Positions 1-8,415 of a stretch of DNA of 59,028 nucleotides are shown here, piece by piece. This stretch comes from CALSPH01 sp041690035 (GTDB lineage: Bacteria > Bacteroidota > Bacteroidia > NS11-12g > UBA955), in NCBI GenBank assembly GCA_041690035.1, contig JBDNFC010000047.1, positions 1 to 59,028 on the forward strand, in the 5' to 3' direction. How positions within the stretch are numbered: position 1 is the stretch's first letter; each line of letters opens with the position of its first letter. Both the position numbers and the translations under genes were made by a program. The notes under the pieces were generated by a model. The model was given only the letters and a program-made list of their open reading frames with translations, was not told where the DNA came from and searched no databases.

Positions 1-107
1 AAAATTTTGAGCAAGTAAATCTATCACAACTGCCCAAAGGCGCATATATTATGCATATTTTTACCACCAAAGGAAAAGACATCGCTATAAAAATTATAAA
101 GGAATAG
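1..107 (+). CDS. C-terminal end of a T9SS-exported protein (partial, 5' end outside window)
   Basis: The only open plus-strand frame at the left edge begins at base 3 and ends with TAG at 105-107, leaving 34 residues. They read as the end of a type A T9SS sorting domain: LSQLPKGAYIMHIF, a short turn, then DIAIKIIKE at the terminus. The family pattern is a leucine/proline stretch, G-x-Y-hydrophobic, and a basic beta-strand at the very end. Such domains direct proteins across the outer membrane through the type IX system, with removal by PorU. The body of the protein, and so its function, lies outside the window. Confidence 0.7.
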   Translation, partial: NFEQVNLSQLPKGAYIMHIFTTKGKDIAIKIIKE

Positions 108-301
108 GGTTAATGATGAATGGTTAATGATGAACTAAACCAGATTACGCAATAGGATTCGTTGCGAAAATTAAAATAGCTAAAAATCAATGATCTAGCT
201 TTGATTTCTAATCTTTGAATATGGATTTAATAAAAAAATAGATTCTTGAATTAACGGGTTTTTCAATTGCAGCAGAATATCTAACGCGAATTTTAGGTTT
301 C

Positions 302-365
302 AGAATAAAAATCACTGACGCGACTGTGTTTGAAGTAATTTTGGGTATATGTAGAATCTATAATG
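302..365. repeat. Dispersed intergenic repeat, copy A
   Basis: Ungapped alignment with 36653-36716 gives 47 identities in 64 bases by hand count. The best-conserved block is ACGCGnnTGTGTTTGAA, then TTTTGG and TAGAATCT. Both copies lie between the 3' ends of two convergent genes and in the same orientation. It does not look protein-coding. Its nature (decayed mobile end, processing site or chance conservation) is unknown. Confidence 0.45.
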
Positions 366-398
366 CGCAGCCTAGGTTAAAACAAGATATGCGCATTA
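361..398. terminator. Inverted repeat between convergent genes
   Basis: Nine perfectly complementary bases, TAATGCGCA at 361-369 and TGCGCATTA at 390-398, flank a 20-base loop. It lies about 40 bases past the RF1 stop codon on the minus strand. There is no clean T-run on either side, so a role as terminator or 3' stabiliser is only a possibility. Confidence 0.35.
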
Positions 399-436
399 TT
401 ATAATAAAACTATTCGGGGCAAAAACCAGCCCATGC

Positions 437-1510
437 TTAATTTACTAAATTTTCTTTCATACGTTCCGTATTCTCTGCAACTTGCAATTTATCAATAATT
501 TCCTCAAGGCTGCCATTCATTACCTCGGGCAAATTATAAACGGTTAGCCCTATTCTATGGTCAGTAATTCTGCTTTGAGGATAATTATACGTTCTTATTT
601 TAGCAGACCTATCACCAGTGCTAACCATTGTTTTTCTATGCGCAGCAATGGCATCTTCTTGTTCACGCACCTTTGCTTCAAACAAGCGAGTTCTTAGATT
701 TTTCATTGCAGTTTCTCTATTTGCTAATTGAGATCTGCCCTCTTGGCATTCCACCACCACACCAGTTGGAATGTGCGTTAATCTCACCTTAGTTTCTACT
801 TTATTTACATTTTGCCCACCAGCTCCACCACTTCTTGCCGTTTCCATTTTTACATCACTGTCTTTAAGCTCAAAATCTATTTCTTCTGCCTCTGGCAATA
901 CTGCAACAGAAACAGCAGATGTGTGCACCCTGCCCTGCGATTCTGTTTCTGGCACACGCTGCACCCTATGCACGCCACTTTCATACTTTAGTGTTCCATA
1001 TACTTCATCTCCTTCTACCTCAAAAGTACAGCGGCTAAAACCGCCAGATGTGCCATCTATTAAATCTACTATTGATGTTTTCCAACCTCTATTTTCGCAA
1101 TACCTAAGATACATTCTATAAATATCTCCTACAAAAATGCCTGCTTCATCGCCTCCGGTGCCTGGCCTTATTTCTACCACTGCATTTTTGTCATCCTGAG
1201 GATCTTTGGGTATCAATAATAATTTAATATTATCTTCTAATTCGGATATTTGTGGCGCCAAATCTTCCATTTCCTCTTTGGCCATTTCTTTTAGGTCTGC
1301 ATCCTTCTCATTATCAAGTATATGTTTTGCACCAATATAGTCCTCGTGCATTTTTTTATACCTAAGGTATGCAATAGAAATTTTTTCTAAACTGCGGTAC
1401 TCTTTATTCAATGCTGTAAATCGTTGCCTATCATTTACCACCTCTGACGAACCTAATAATGTTTCTATTTCTAAAAACTTTGCATGAATGCCCTCTAACT
1501 TATCCAACAT
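437..1510 (-). CDS. prfA: Peptide chain release factor 1
   Basis: RF1 reads UAA and UAG in the ribosomal A site and triggers peptidyl-tRNA hydrolysis. The 357-residue protein has the usual family length. The catalytic GGQ motif is at residues 231-233 within GGAGGQNVNKVET. The stop-codon-reading tripeptide is PET at 187-189 (PxT class, in RVPETESQGRVHTSA), which marks RF1; RF2 has SPF. The N-terminal helical PCRF domain covers about 1-110. It is the last gene of a minus-strand run starting with threonine dehydrogenase and follows the propeller-like gene by 12 bases. No HemK/PrmC methyltransferase gene for the GGQ glutamine is nearby. Identification is secure. Confidence 0.97.
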   Translation of the reverse strand: MLDKLEGIHAKFLEIETLLGSSEVVNDRQRFTALNKEYRSLEKISIAYLRYKKMHEDYIGAKHILDNEKDADLKEMAKEEMEDLAPQISELEDNIKLLLIPKDPQDDKNAVVEIRPGTGGDEAGIFVGDIYRMYLRYCENRGWKTSIVDLIDGTSGGFSRCTFEVEGDEVYGTLKYESGVHRVQRVPETESQGRVHTSAVSVAVLPEAEEIDFELKDSDVKMETARSGGAGGQNVNKVETKVRLTHIPTGVVVECQEGRSQLANRETAMKNLRTRLFEAKVREQEDAIAAHRKTMVSTGDRSAKIRTYNYPQSRITDHRIGLTVYNLPEVMNGSLEEIIDKLQVAENTERMKENLVN

Positions 1511-1522
1511 AAAATAACTGTA

Positions 1523-2320
1523 TTAAAAGTGCAAAAATAAGGAATCTGATGCTAAAACTAATTTTCTATTGTCAAAAAATCTCACTATACCTTCAAATTG
1601 CTTTGTAGGCGTGTATATTTTTAATTTTTTTTCTTTATTATCAAAATAATTAAGTCCTCTGCTGCTATTTACAAAAAGGGTATCTTTGGCCATAAAACCT
1701 TTTCCCAATTTATAATCACTTTTATAAGTAAGCTCATGACTTCCAAACACATTCAATATCATCAATAAATTTTCATCAATTAAAAACAACCTTGGCTGCG
1801 ATTCTACAATTTGATGAAAGTTGTGCGTTTTATTTTCAATAGCTTGCAGGTTAAAAGAGGCTAATCCCAAAGTACTGTTTTCATTTATTTTAATTACCTT
1901 TTGGCTTATAATATCAAAAAACCATACCTGATTGTCAAAACTTCTGCAAATGGCAGAAACTTGAAAATATTGTTTATCAAGCTCATTAAAATTTAATATT
2001 TTTCGGATATTTAAAAGATTGTCAGTAAAAATGAGGCTATTAATATTTTTATAAAATAATAAAGTTTCAAAAACATTGTTTACATCAATATCATTAGCAG
2101 TGCCCTCTATTTTTAGATTTCTTGTAATAATGGTATCCCGTTTATCATTGAGTATAATAATGCTATTATCTGATTTAAGAATGTATATTTGATTAAGTTT
2201 ATTAATTGCAAAAGCTGCCACATTAGCAGAAATAAAATATTTTGAGGGTACAATATTTACTTTTGTAAAAGCACAAAATAGACCAATAATTAATAAAATT
2301 TTAATGCTCTTTTTAATCAT
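1523..2320 (-). CDS. Membrane-anchored beta-propeller-like protein of unknown function
   Basis: I choose the ATG at 2320, which overlaps the lpxH stop (GATGATTAA), over an upstream start at 2359 inside lpxH; it gives the N-terminus MIKKSIKILLIIGLF, a good uncleaved anchor or signal peptide. The rest is a run of about 40-residue strand-rich units with recurring patterns such as YILKSDNSIIIL, SLIFTDNLLNIR and VWFFDIISQKVIKI, which suggests a six- or seven-bladed propeller in the periplasm. No catalytic motif is visible. Position directly after lpxH hints at an envelope role, but this is inference from context only. Confidence 0.7.
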   Translation of the reverse strand: MIKKSIKILLIIGLFCAFTKVNIVPSKYFISANVAAFAINKLNQIYILKSDNSIIILNDKRDTIITRNLKIEGTANDIDVNNVFETLLFYKNINSLIFTDNLLNIRKILNFNELDKQYFQVSAICRSFDNQVWFFDIISQKVIKINENSTLGLASFNLQAIENKTHNFHQIVESQPRLFLIDENLLMILNVFGSHELTYKSDYKLGKGFMAKDTLFVNSSRGLNYFDNKEKKLKIYTPTKQFEGIVRFFDNRKLVLASDSLFLHF

Positions 2321-3086
2321 CAAAACTTTTTTCAAAATTATATAATTCAATTTTTGCACCCACTAACATAGCATAGTTAAAATCCTTAAAGCAATTTCCA
2401 GTATTTATATAAACCGCATTGTTAGCTAATAATTTATGCATTGCTAGATGCCGGTGCCCACAAATATAAATATTAGCAGCTAACTCTTTATGCATTTTAA
2501 CAATATATTGATAAAGTATTTCTTTGTCTAGTGGTTGTTCTGGCAAAATTTTTCCATTGGCTAACCTGCTTTTTTTGGATAAAAAATTTGCGATTCCAAT
2601 ACCAAAATTAGGGTGTAATCTTGCAAATAACCATTGGCAAACTGATGAGCGAAAAAATCCTTTGAGCAGTTTATAAGCATAGTCTCCTTTGCCCAATCCA
2701 TCTCCATGATGCATAAAAATTTTTTGCCCATTGATATTAATTAATAATTCATTGGTTATGACATTTGCATTGAACTCTTTTTTTAGATAATCAAACATCC
2801 ACATATCATGGTTGCCTTTAAAAAATGTAAGTTTCACACCTTGGTCAGATAAATTTGCCAATTGCCCAAAAAATCTGCTATATCCTTTTGGGATAGCATT
2901 TTTATATTCGAACCAAAAATCAAAAATATCTCCTAAGAAATAAATGTGAGATATTTTTTCTTCCAAGCTTTTTAAAAACCGAACAATTTTGAGCTCTCTT
3001 TTTCTACTTTCCTCCTCATTTGGTATTCCTAAATGAAAATCTGAAATAAACAAAATTTTCTTATCCGTTATTATTTGCTGCTCCAT
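2313..3086 (-). CDS. lpxH: UDP-2,3-diacylglucosamine diphosphatase (LpxH-type metallophosphoesterase)
   Basis: The 257-residue protein is a calcineurin-like phosphoesterase with all metal-binding motifs: D16 and H18 (SDFHLG), D53 (GDIFDFW), N92-H93-D94 (GNHDMW), H126-H127 with D129 (MHHGDG) and H211/H213 (GHRH). The extended GDIFDFWFE motif and length match LpxH, which cleaves UDP-2,3-diacylglucosamine to lipid X and UMP on the cytoplasmic face of the inner membrane in lipid A synthesis. The gene starts with ATG inside the end of the histidine-kinase gene (26-base overlap) and its last codons overlap the start of the next gene, so the three are probably co-translated. Confidence 0.9.
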   Translation of the reverse strand: MEQQIITDKKILFISDFHLGIPNEEESRKRELKIVRFLKSLEEKISHIYFLGDIFDFWFEYKNAIPKGYSRFFGQLANLSDQGVKLTFFKGNHDMWMFDYLKKEFNANVITNELLININGQKIFMHHGDGLGKGDYAYKLLKGFFRSSVCQWLFARLHPNFGIGIANFLSKKSRLANGKILPEQPLDKEILYQYIVKMHKELAANIYICGHRHLAMHKLLANNAVYINTGNCFKDFNYAMLVGAKIELYNFEKSFDD

Positions 3087-5070
3087 TTTTCAAAATTACT
3101 GTAAAACTGGTTTTTGCATTTATAGATTGTACGCTTATTTTACCACCCAATGCGCTCACTGCTTCTTTTTCCAAATACAAGCCCATTCCGCTTCCTTCAG
3201 AAAGGCTACTTGCAGTATAAAACATGTTAAAAATTTTTCTCTGTGTTTCTTTTCTTACAGCTTCTCCATTATTGCTTACTGAAAATTTCAACCCCTTTAG
3301 CGTTATTTCAAAACAGCATGATATACAAGGCTTGGCAGCAGATTTAGAAAATATTAGGGCATTTTGCAAAAGATTATGCACAATTATTTTTAGACGCTCC
3401 ATATCAGTAGTAAATACTTCAGCACCATCAAAACTTTTTTCAATGAGGTGTTCTTCTTTTTTTACGTTTATTGTCAAATATTTGTTTACAATTTGTGCAA
3501 CAGCATTAATATTTATTTTTTCTAACCTGATAGGCAATTTTATATTTTTTGCATAATCACCAATTTTATTAGCTACACATAATAATTTATTAATTGGTGT
3601 TTCTATTTTATATAAAAGTTTTTCTGGGGATATGCTTTTAGTACTATTTAGGTTAATAATGCCCTGCATATTTGCTATCGGAGATCTAAGGTCGTGAAAA
3701 GTGGCATAAACAAAATTGTCTATTTCCGCATTTCTTTTTGTCAATTCTTTATTTTGGTCTTGTTGTTTTCTAAGATTAAATTCTAGATTATTTAAAAAAT
3801 CAGCCCTTTGCAAAAAATAGCCTAACTTTCTTGAAAAAGAGGATAAAATTTCCTTTTCAGTAGACGTCCAGTAGCTTAATTTATCTGTATTATCAAAACC
3901 TAAAACGCCATAAAAAATACCTTCAAGCTGAATAGGAATAAGCAATATACTTTTTAAACCCAATTTTGTTAAGTAAGTTTTCTCATCTTTGCTAAGTTTT
4001 TCATCATTTATATCTAAAATCTCACCTTTTTTGAGCCTTTCTTTCCATTTGGCATTTCTTTCTGCTGAAGCATTTAATCTTTCCGAAATGTTTTGTGCTT
4101 TATTATGTGATAAATTGCTATGTACAACTAAATTTAGGGTATTACTGATTTCAATACTTTTATAAATATAAACTGTGCTTACTTTAGTTTCTTTTGCTAA
4201 ATATACGCAACAATTTTTAAGGGCATCTAAGGTATCTAAATTTGTTGTAAGCAATTCATTGGCTTTATTTGCAATCGCAATAAGGTGTTGATTTTTTTGA
4301 TTTTGTTCTTTTTCGAGATACAAGGCAGTTACATCTTGCACAGTTCCAAAAAATAGCGGAAAACCATTGTTGTTCGTCTTAAAACGACCTACTTTATTCA
4401 ACCATTTTAAATTATTTTTCGGGGTAATCACACGATGAATAATATTATAGTTATCACCCCTATTATTTACACCATCTAATTGGCCCCAAAGCATGCTTTT
4501 ATCATCATCATGGCATATATCATAAATAAAAATATCATCAGGCACACCATTTTGTTCATCTATGTCATAAATAGCAAACATTTGACTGCTCCACCATTTA
4601 TTATTAGTACCAAATTCATATTCAAAACAACCTAATTTTGCAGCAGTTTCACTCATTAAAAGGCGCTCAGTAAGCACTTGTAGTTCAGTTTGTTTATTAA
4701 AATTTTCGGTAATATCTCTAATAATGGTGTAAATACTTATTGGCTTATTTTGCTTATAAATAATGCTTGCACTTATTTCTACATGGGTTATATTATTGCT
4801 TTCATTTAAAATGCTGGCTTTAAATTTTACGGCTTTTCCTTTTACCAATAATGTTTTAAAATTTTTAACCACATTAGAAAATGTGCTTTCTTGAAAAAGT
4901 GATGAAAAATTTTTGCCCAGTAATATTCTTGTTTTTTCATTGAATATTCTTTGTGCAGAGGCATTAATATCTGTGATGCAGCCGTATAAATCTAGCTCTA
5001 TATAGCCATCATCAAGCTGCTGTATTACAGCTTTTAAATCAGTAGAATATTTATCTGAACTTTGCACCAA
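3061..5070 (-). CDS. Soluble PAS-PAS-GAF sensor histidine kinase
   Basis: The 669 residues carry PAS 1 (about 10-125), PAS 2 with PAC (about 135-250), GAF (about 260-420), a coiled coil (about 420-455), a HisKA-like dimerisation region with phospho-acceptor H459 in FHDLRSPIAN, and an HATPase domain (about 540-660) with N570 in the N box (NLLQNALIFS) and G2 box GSGMGLYL at 627-634. There is no transmembrane segment, so it senses a cytoplasmic signal. The G1 box reads SNNGEAV where most kinases have a D-x-G-x-G pattern; the adenine-binding Asp is Asn. The start is TTG (5070) or GTG (5067). No response regulator gene is adjacent; the cognate partner is unknown. Confidence 0.85.
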   Translation of the reverse strand: MVQSSDKYSTDLKAVIQQLDDGYIELDLYGCITDINASAQRIFNEKTRILLGKNFSSLFQESTFSNVVKNFKTLLVKGKAVKFKASILNESNNITHVEISASIIYKQNKPISIYTIIRDITENFNKQTELQVLTERLLMSETAAKLGCFEYEFGTNNKWWSSQMFAIYDIDEQNGVPDDIFIYDICHDDDKSMLWGQLDGVNNRGDNYNIIHRVITPKNNLKWLNKVGRFKTNNNGFPLFFGTVQDVTALYLEKEQNQKNQHLIAIANKANELLTTNLDTLDALKNCCVYLAKETKVSTVYIYKSIEISNTLNLVVHSNLSHNKAQNISERLNASAERNAKWKERLKKGEILDINDEKLSKDEKTYLTKLGLKSILLIPIQLEGIFYGVLGFDNTDKLSYWTSTEKEILSSFSRKLGYFLQRADFLNNLEFNLRKQQDQNKELTKRNAEIDNFVYATFHDLRSPIANMQGIINLNSTKSISPEKLLYKIETPINKLLCVANKIGDYAKNIKLPIRLEKININAVAQIVNKYLTINVKKEEHLIEKSFDGAEVFTTDMERLKIIVHNLLQNALIFSKSAAKPCISCCFEITLKGLKFSVSNNGEAVRKETQRKIFNMFYTASSLSEGSGMGLYLEKEAVSALGGKISVQSINAKTSFTVILKNGAANNNG

Positions 5071-5092
5071 TAATTATAAAACTTTAAGTTTT

Positions 5093-5647
5093 TTACAAAG
5101 ATAATGCTAATAATTCTAAAAATTGATTTCTTGTTATTTCTCTTGCGCCAAATTGTTTCAAATGGCTAGTAATAAATTGCGTATCAATTGCTAAATAATT
5201 ATTTGCGATAAGGGTGTTAATTAAAAAAGTCAAGGCCACTTTTGAAGCATTTGTTTGATAGTGGAACATACTTTCACCAAAAAAAATTCTATTCATACTT
5301 ACTCCATATAGTCCGCCTGCTAGTTCGCCATCTTTCCAAGTTTCAAAAGAATAGGCATATCCTAGCTTATGCAATTCGCAATAAATATCAATAATCTCGT
5401 CAGAAATCCATGTCTCAGCCCTATCTGCACAAGCATGTATCACTTGATCAAAAGCAGTGTTTATTCTGCACTCAAAAAATTGTTGCTTATACACTTTTTG
5501 CACACTTTTTGGAATTGTGCATTCGTCTAAAAATATAACCCCCCTTATTTTAGGCTCAAACCATTCTATTAAATTATGATTATCTGGGTCTGCCATCGGA
5601 AAAATACCTTTGGTGTAACCATAAAGAAGCTGATCTGTGGTAATCAA
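5093..5647 (-). CDS. aat: Leucyl/phenylalanyl-tRNA--protein transferase
   Basis: Aat moves Leu or Phe from aminoacyl-tRNA to N-terminal Arg or Lys of proteins, making N-degrons for ClpS/ClpAP. Family hallmarks are GYTKGIFPMADP near the N-terminus, IEWFEPKIRGVI, the FECRINTAFDQVI strand, ETWISDEI, GELAGGLYGV and the FFGESMFH motif, then IDTQFITSHLKQFGARE. At 184 residues it is at the short end of the family (about 230 in E. coli) because the N-terminal extension is minimal, a common form in Bacteroidota. The start codon is TTG at 5647, five bases after the msrA stop on the minus strand. Confidence 0.93.
   Translation of the reverse strand: MITTDQLLYGYTKGIFPMADPDNHNLIEWFEPKIRGVIFLDECTIPKSVQKVYKQQFFECRINTAFDQVIHACADRAETWISDEIIDIYCELHKLGYAYSFETWKDGELAGGLYGVSMNRIFFGESMFHYQTNASKVALTFLINTLIANNYLAIDTQFITSHLKQFGAREITRNQFLELLALSL
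5096..5103 (-). promoter_or_regulatory. TAnnTTTG promoter element before the histidine kinase gene
   Basis: On the minus strand the bases read TATCTTTG, an exact match to the Bacteroidota -7 element, 25 bases before the TTG start at 5070. It overlaps the 3' end of aat, so the kinase-lpxH-prfA part of the run may have its own promoter. Confidence 0.5.
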
Positions 5648-5651
5648 AAAA

Positions 5652-6302
5652 TTACTTTAGTTTATTTTCAAACTTTTTTCTAAACTTATCTACTTTTGGC
5701 CTCACAACATATTGACAGTATGGCTCTCCTCCATTCTGATTAAAATAATTTTGATGGTAATCTTCTGCCAAATAAAACAAACCAAATGGCGCTATCTCTG
5801 TCACTATTTTATTGCCAAACACTTTGCTAGAATCTAGCTGAGTTATATAGGCTAATGCATCTTTTTGTTGGTCTTCAGTATGATAGAATATTGCGCTTCT
5901 GTATTGTGTTCCTACATCATTTCCTTGTTGATTTATCGTTGTGGGGTCATGCACATTAAAAAAAACCTCTAGCAACTCTCCAAAAGTAATTTGGCTACTA
6001 TCATACACTATTTGCACTACTTCTGCATGCCCAGTATTGCCATTGCATACCTCTTTATAAGTAGGATTTTTAATGTTTCCTCCACTGTAGCCGCTCAAAA
6101 CAGTATCTACACCTTTTAATTGGCTAAAAATAGTTTCTATGCACCAAAAACAGCCCCCGCCAAATGTTGCCGTGTCTGCTGCATTGGTAATATTTTTTGT
6201 CTCCATTGCTTTTAATTTATTTATCTCGTTGCCTGTTTTTCCAATATTGCAGCTGTAAATTATGGTTAAAAATAAAAAAACCCTAAATATCCTATTAATC
6301 AT
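5652..6302 (-). CDS. msrA: Peptide-methionine (S)-S-oxide reductase, exported lipoprotein form
   Basis: MsrA reduces methionine-S-sulfoxide in damaged proteins. The catalytic motif GGGCFWC is at residues 48-54, with nucleophile C51; downstream GYSGG, GHAEVVQI and HDPTTINQQGND match the family. The first 18 residues form an SPII signal ending in IIYSC (C18), so the mature enzyme should be a lipid-anchored periplasmic protein. The start ATG at 6302 overlaps the stop of the threonine dehydrogenase gene as ATGA. Reductant supply in the periplasm is not evident from the neighbours. Confidence 0.95.
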   Translation of the reverse strand: MINRIFRVFLFLTIIYSCNIGKTGNEINKLKAMETKNITNAADTATFGGGCFWCIETIFSQLKGVDTVLSGYSGGNIKNPTYKEVCNGNTGHAEVVQIVYDSSQITFGELLEVFFNVHDPTTINQQGNDVGTQYRSAIFYHTEDQQKDALAYITQLDSSKVFGNKIVTEIAPFGLFYLAEDYHQNYFNQNGGEPYCQYVVRPKVDKFRKKFENKLK

Positions 6303-7252
6303 TTTTTGGCTGAATATTGCTTTCTTAAATTGTGTAACATATCAGTTGTCATTTTGTTAAGGTCATAATCAATTTTCCATCCCCAATTGTTCCGAGCATC
6401 AATATCATCCATACTTTGTGGCCAACTATCAGCTATCTGCTGCCTATAGTCTGGCTTATAACTAATTATAAAATCAGGCAATTCTTTTTTTATTGCATCA
6501 CTTATTTCTTTTGGTGAAAAACTGATACCTGCCAGATTATAGCTGCTTCTTATTTTTACATTTTCACTTTCCGTATGCATTAATTCTAATGTAGCACGCA
6601 ATGCGTCCGGCATATATAACATTGGCAAATAAGTTTTTTCGGATAAAAAACATTCATAAGTATTGGTTTGTAGTGCTTCGTGGAAAATACTTACTGCATA
6701 ATCTGTGGTGCCACCACCCGGCAAAGATTTATAGCCAATGAGGCCTGGATATCTTAAACTGCGCACATCTACTCCATGTTTTTGAAAATAATATTCGCAG
6801 TAGCGCTCACCTGCCAATTTAGTAATACCATAAATTGTATTTGGATCCATCACACAATTTTGAGGTGTATTTTCTCTAGGGGTATTTGTACCAAAAACAG
6901 CGATTGAAGAAGGCCAATAAACTTTTTTTATAAAATCATTTTCTTTGGCAGCATCCAATACATTAAATAAACCATTCATGTTTAACTCCCATCCTAATTT
7001 TGGCATTTTTTCAGCTGTTGCACTTAGCAATGCGGCTAAGTGGTAAATATGATTTGGCTTAAAATCTTGAACTATATTTTTAAATGATGATTTGTCTAAA
7101 ATATCTAATTTTTCATACCTGCAATCGTTAACAGAAACCTCTTTTAAATCTGCTGCTAATACATTGTCAAAACCATAAATTGATTGCAATGATGTTACCA
7201 ATTCTGTGCCCAATTGTCCCTCTGATCCAATGACTAAAACTTTTTCTTTCAT
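6299..7252 (-). CDS. L-threonine 3-dehydrogenase, short-chain (SDR) type
   Basis: This enzyme oxidises L-threonine to 2-amino-3-ketobutyrate with NAD. The Rossmann motif is GSEGQLGTEL near the N-terminus, and the active site is Y-x3-K in IYGITKLAGE. The subclass is shown by RYPGLIGYKSLPGGGTTDY and LPMLYMPDALRATLELM, typical of epimerase-like threonine dehydrogenases. An in-frame start at 7273 is possible, but the promoter box at 7271-7278 lies on top of it, so I take ATG 7252 (MKEKVLVIG). It heads the minus-strand run and is divergent from the Ppx/GppA gene. Confidence 0.9.
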   Translation of the reverse strand: MKEKVLVIGSEGQLGTELVTSLQSIYGFDNVLAADLKEVSVNDCRYEKLDILDKSSFKNIVQDFKPNHIYHLAALLSATAEKMPKLGWELNMNGLFNVLDAAKENDFIKKVYWPSSIAVFGTNTPRENTPQNCVMDPNTIYGITKLAGERYCEYYFQKHGVDVRSLRYPGLIGYKSLPGGGTTDYAVSIFHEALQTNTYECFLSEKTYLPMLYMPDALRATLELMHTESENVKIRSSYNLAGISFSPKEISDAIKKELPDFIISYKPDYRQQIADSWPQSMDDIDARNNWGWKIDYDLNKMTTDMLHNLRKQYSAKK

Positions 7253-7270
7253 ATACCCGTTTTTGAGCCG

Positions 7271-7278
7271 CAAACTTA
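7271..7278 (-). promoter_or_regulatory. TAnnTTTG promoter of the threonine dehydrogenase operon
   Basis: The minus strand reads TAAGTTTG, with a TTG 21 bases upstream as possible -33 element. The box ends 18 bases before ATG 7252. It decides the start: transcription would begin inside any reading frame started at 7273. Confidence 0.6.
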
Positions 7279-7403
7279 GTAAATAATATTTTTAATAAAC
7301 AATTAAAGTTTTTGATAATTTTTGTTTGAAAACCTATAATTTAATTTTGTTTTTTTTCTTTATAAATCGCAATATCTATGTCTAAGATTAAACTTAAAAC
7401 ACC

Positions 7404-7411
7404 TACTTTTG
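7404..7411 (+). promoter_or_regulatory. TAnnTTTG promoter of the Ppx/GppA gene, nearly leaderless
   Basis: TACTTTTG ends six bases before the ATG at 7418. With transcription normally starting about 4-7 bases past this element, the mRNA leader would be nil or a few bases. It also makes the in-frame TTG at 7409 unlikely as start. Confidence 0.55.
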
Positions 7412-7417
7412 CGCATC

Positions 7418-8302
7418 ATGAAATTTGCTGCAATAGACATAGGAAGTAACGCAATAAGACTGCTCATAGCGCGTCCTCTAAATTTAGAAATCAGTGTGCC
7501 AAATTTTAAACCAGTAGAAGTAACTAGACTGCCACTGCGTTTGGGAGATGATGTTTTTAAAACCAAATCAATTGCCAGTCATAAAGAAGATTTGCTAATA
7601 AAAGCTATGATTGCTTTTCAATATTTAACAGAAATATATAATGTAGATAAACTCAAAGCAGTTGCAACTTCTGCCATGAGAGACGCCAATAATGCCCAAG
7701 AAATTATTGAAAAAATATGGCATAAAACTGGCATAAAAATCGAGATAATTTCTGGTTTACAAGAAAGTGAGCTTTTGCAAAATACAATTTTAACCACTGT
7801 TACCAATAACAATACTTTTTTACACATAGATGTAGGTGGGGGAAGCACAGAGCTAACAGTTATTAGAAAAAAAAAGGTAATTGCATACGAAAGTTTTAAT
7901 ATTGGCACAGTAAGAATGCTGGAAAATGCTGTTGATAAACAAGAGCAAATCCGAATGAAAAAATGGCTGCAATACATGAAACTAAAAAACGAAAATATGC
8001 GCGCAATAGGCACAGGAGGCAATATTGTAAAACTAAATAGTTTAGGAAATCCATCACAAAAAAAACCCCTTTCTTTTTCTGCCCTTGCGGCAATAAACCA
8101 AGAGATTATAAACACAAGCATACATGACAGAATTTATCAAATGGGGCTAAACCCAGACAGGGCACAAGTAATTGACAGTGCTGGAAAAATATTTATTGAT
8201 ATATTATCTTTTAGTAACATTAATAAGATTATTGCGCCCAACAAAGGTCTTAAAGATGGGATCATACTCTCTCTTTGGCAAGAATACTTCAATGCACAAT
8301 AA
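7418..8302 (+). CDS. Ppx/GppA family exopolyphosphatase / pppGpp phosphohydrolase
   Basis: The 294-residue protein belongs to the actin-like ASKHA fold: phosphate-1 motif AAIDIGSNAIRLLI at the N-terminus, KAVATSAMRDANN, GLQESELL, phosphate-2 motif HIDVGGGSTEL, and an adenosine-like motif AIGTGGNIVKL. It keeps the N-terminal two-lobed catalytic domain and lacks the C-terminal HD domain of E. coli Ppx and GppA. It should hydrolyse polyphosphate ends or pppGpp; which one cannot be read from the sequence. It is monocistronic, divergent from threonine dehydrogenase, and has a promoter almost touching the start. Confidence 0.88.
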   Translation: MKFAAIDIGSNAIRLLIARPLNLEISVPNFKPVEVTRLPLRLGDDVFKTKSIASHKEDLLIKAMIAFQYLTEIYNVDKLKAVATSAMRDANNAQEIIEKIWHKTGIKIEIISGLQESELLQNTILTTVTNNNTFLHIDVGGGSTELTVIRKKKVIAYESFNIGTVRMLENAVDKQEQIRMKKWLQYMKLKNENMRAIGTGGNIVKLNSLGNPSQKKPLSFSALAAINQEIINTSIHDRIYQMGLNPDRAQVIDSAGKIFIDILSFSNINKIIAPNKGLKDGIILSLWQEYFNAQ

Positions 8303-8377
8303 TGCGAAAAATTAAATTGATCGTACAGTTTTACAATAAAAATTCAAATTTCTTTTAAAGATAAGCACAATTTTAGT

Positions 8378-8385
8378 TAGGTTTG
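8378..8385 (+). promoter_or_regulatory. TAnnTTTG promoter of glutamate dehydrogenase
   Basis: TAGGTTTG ends 30 bases before the ATG at 8416 in a 113-base gap after the Ppx/GppA gene. Confidence 0.5.
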
Positions 8386-8415
8386 CACCTATTATTTTTT
8401 TAACATAAAATTAAT

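Larger units (their letters stand above)
108..436. other. Convergent intergenic region with short repeats
   Basis: No gene is supported in these 329 bases between the T9SS-protein end (plus) and the RF1 end (minus). The region holds a direct tandem repeat of GGTTAATGATGAA at 108-120 and 122-134, a 64-base segment at 302-365 that recurs in diverged form at 36653-36716, and an inverted repeat TAATGCGCA/TGCGCATTA at 361-369 and 390-398. Confidence 0.6.
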
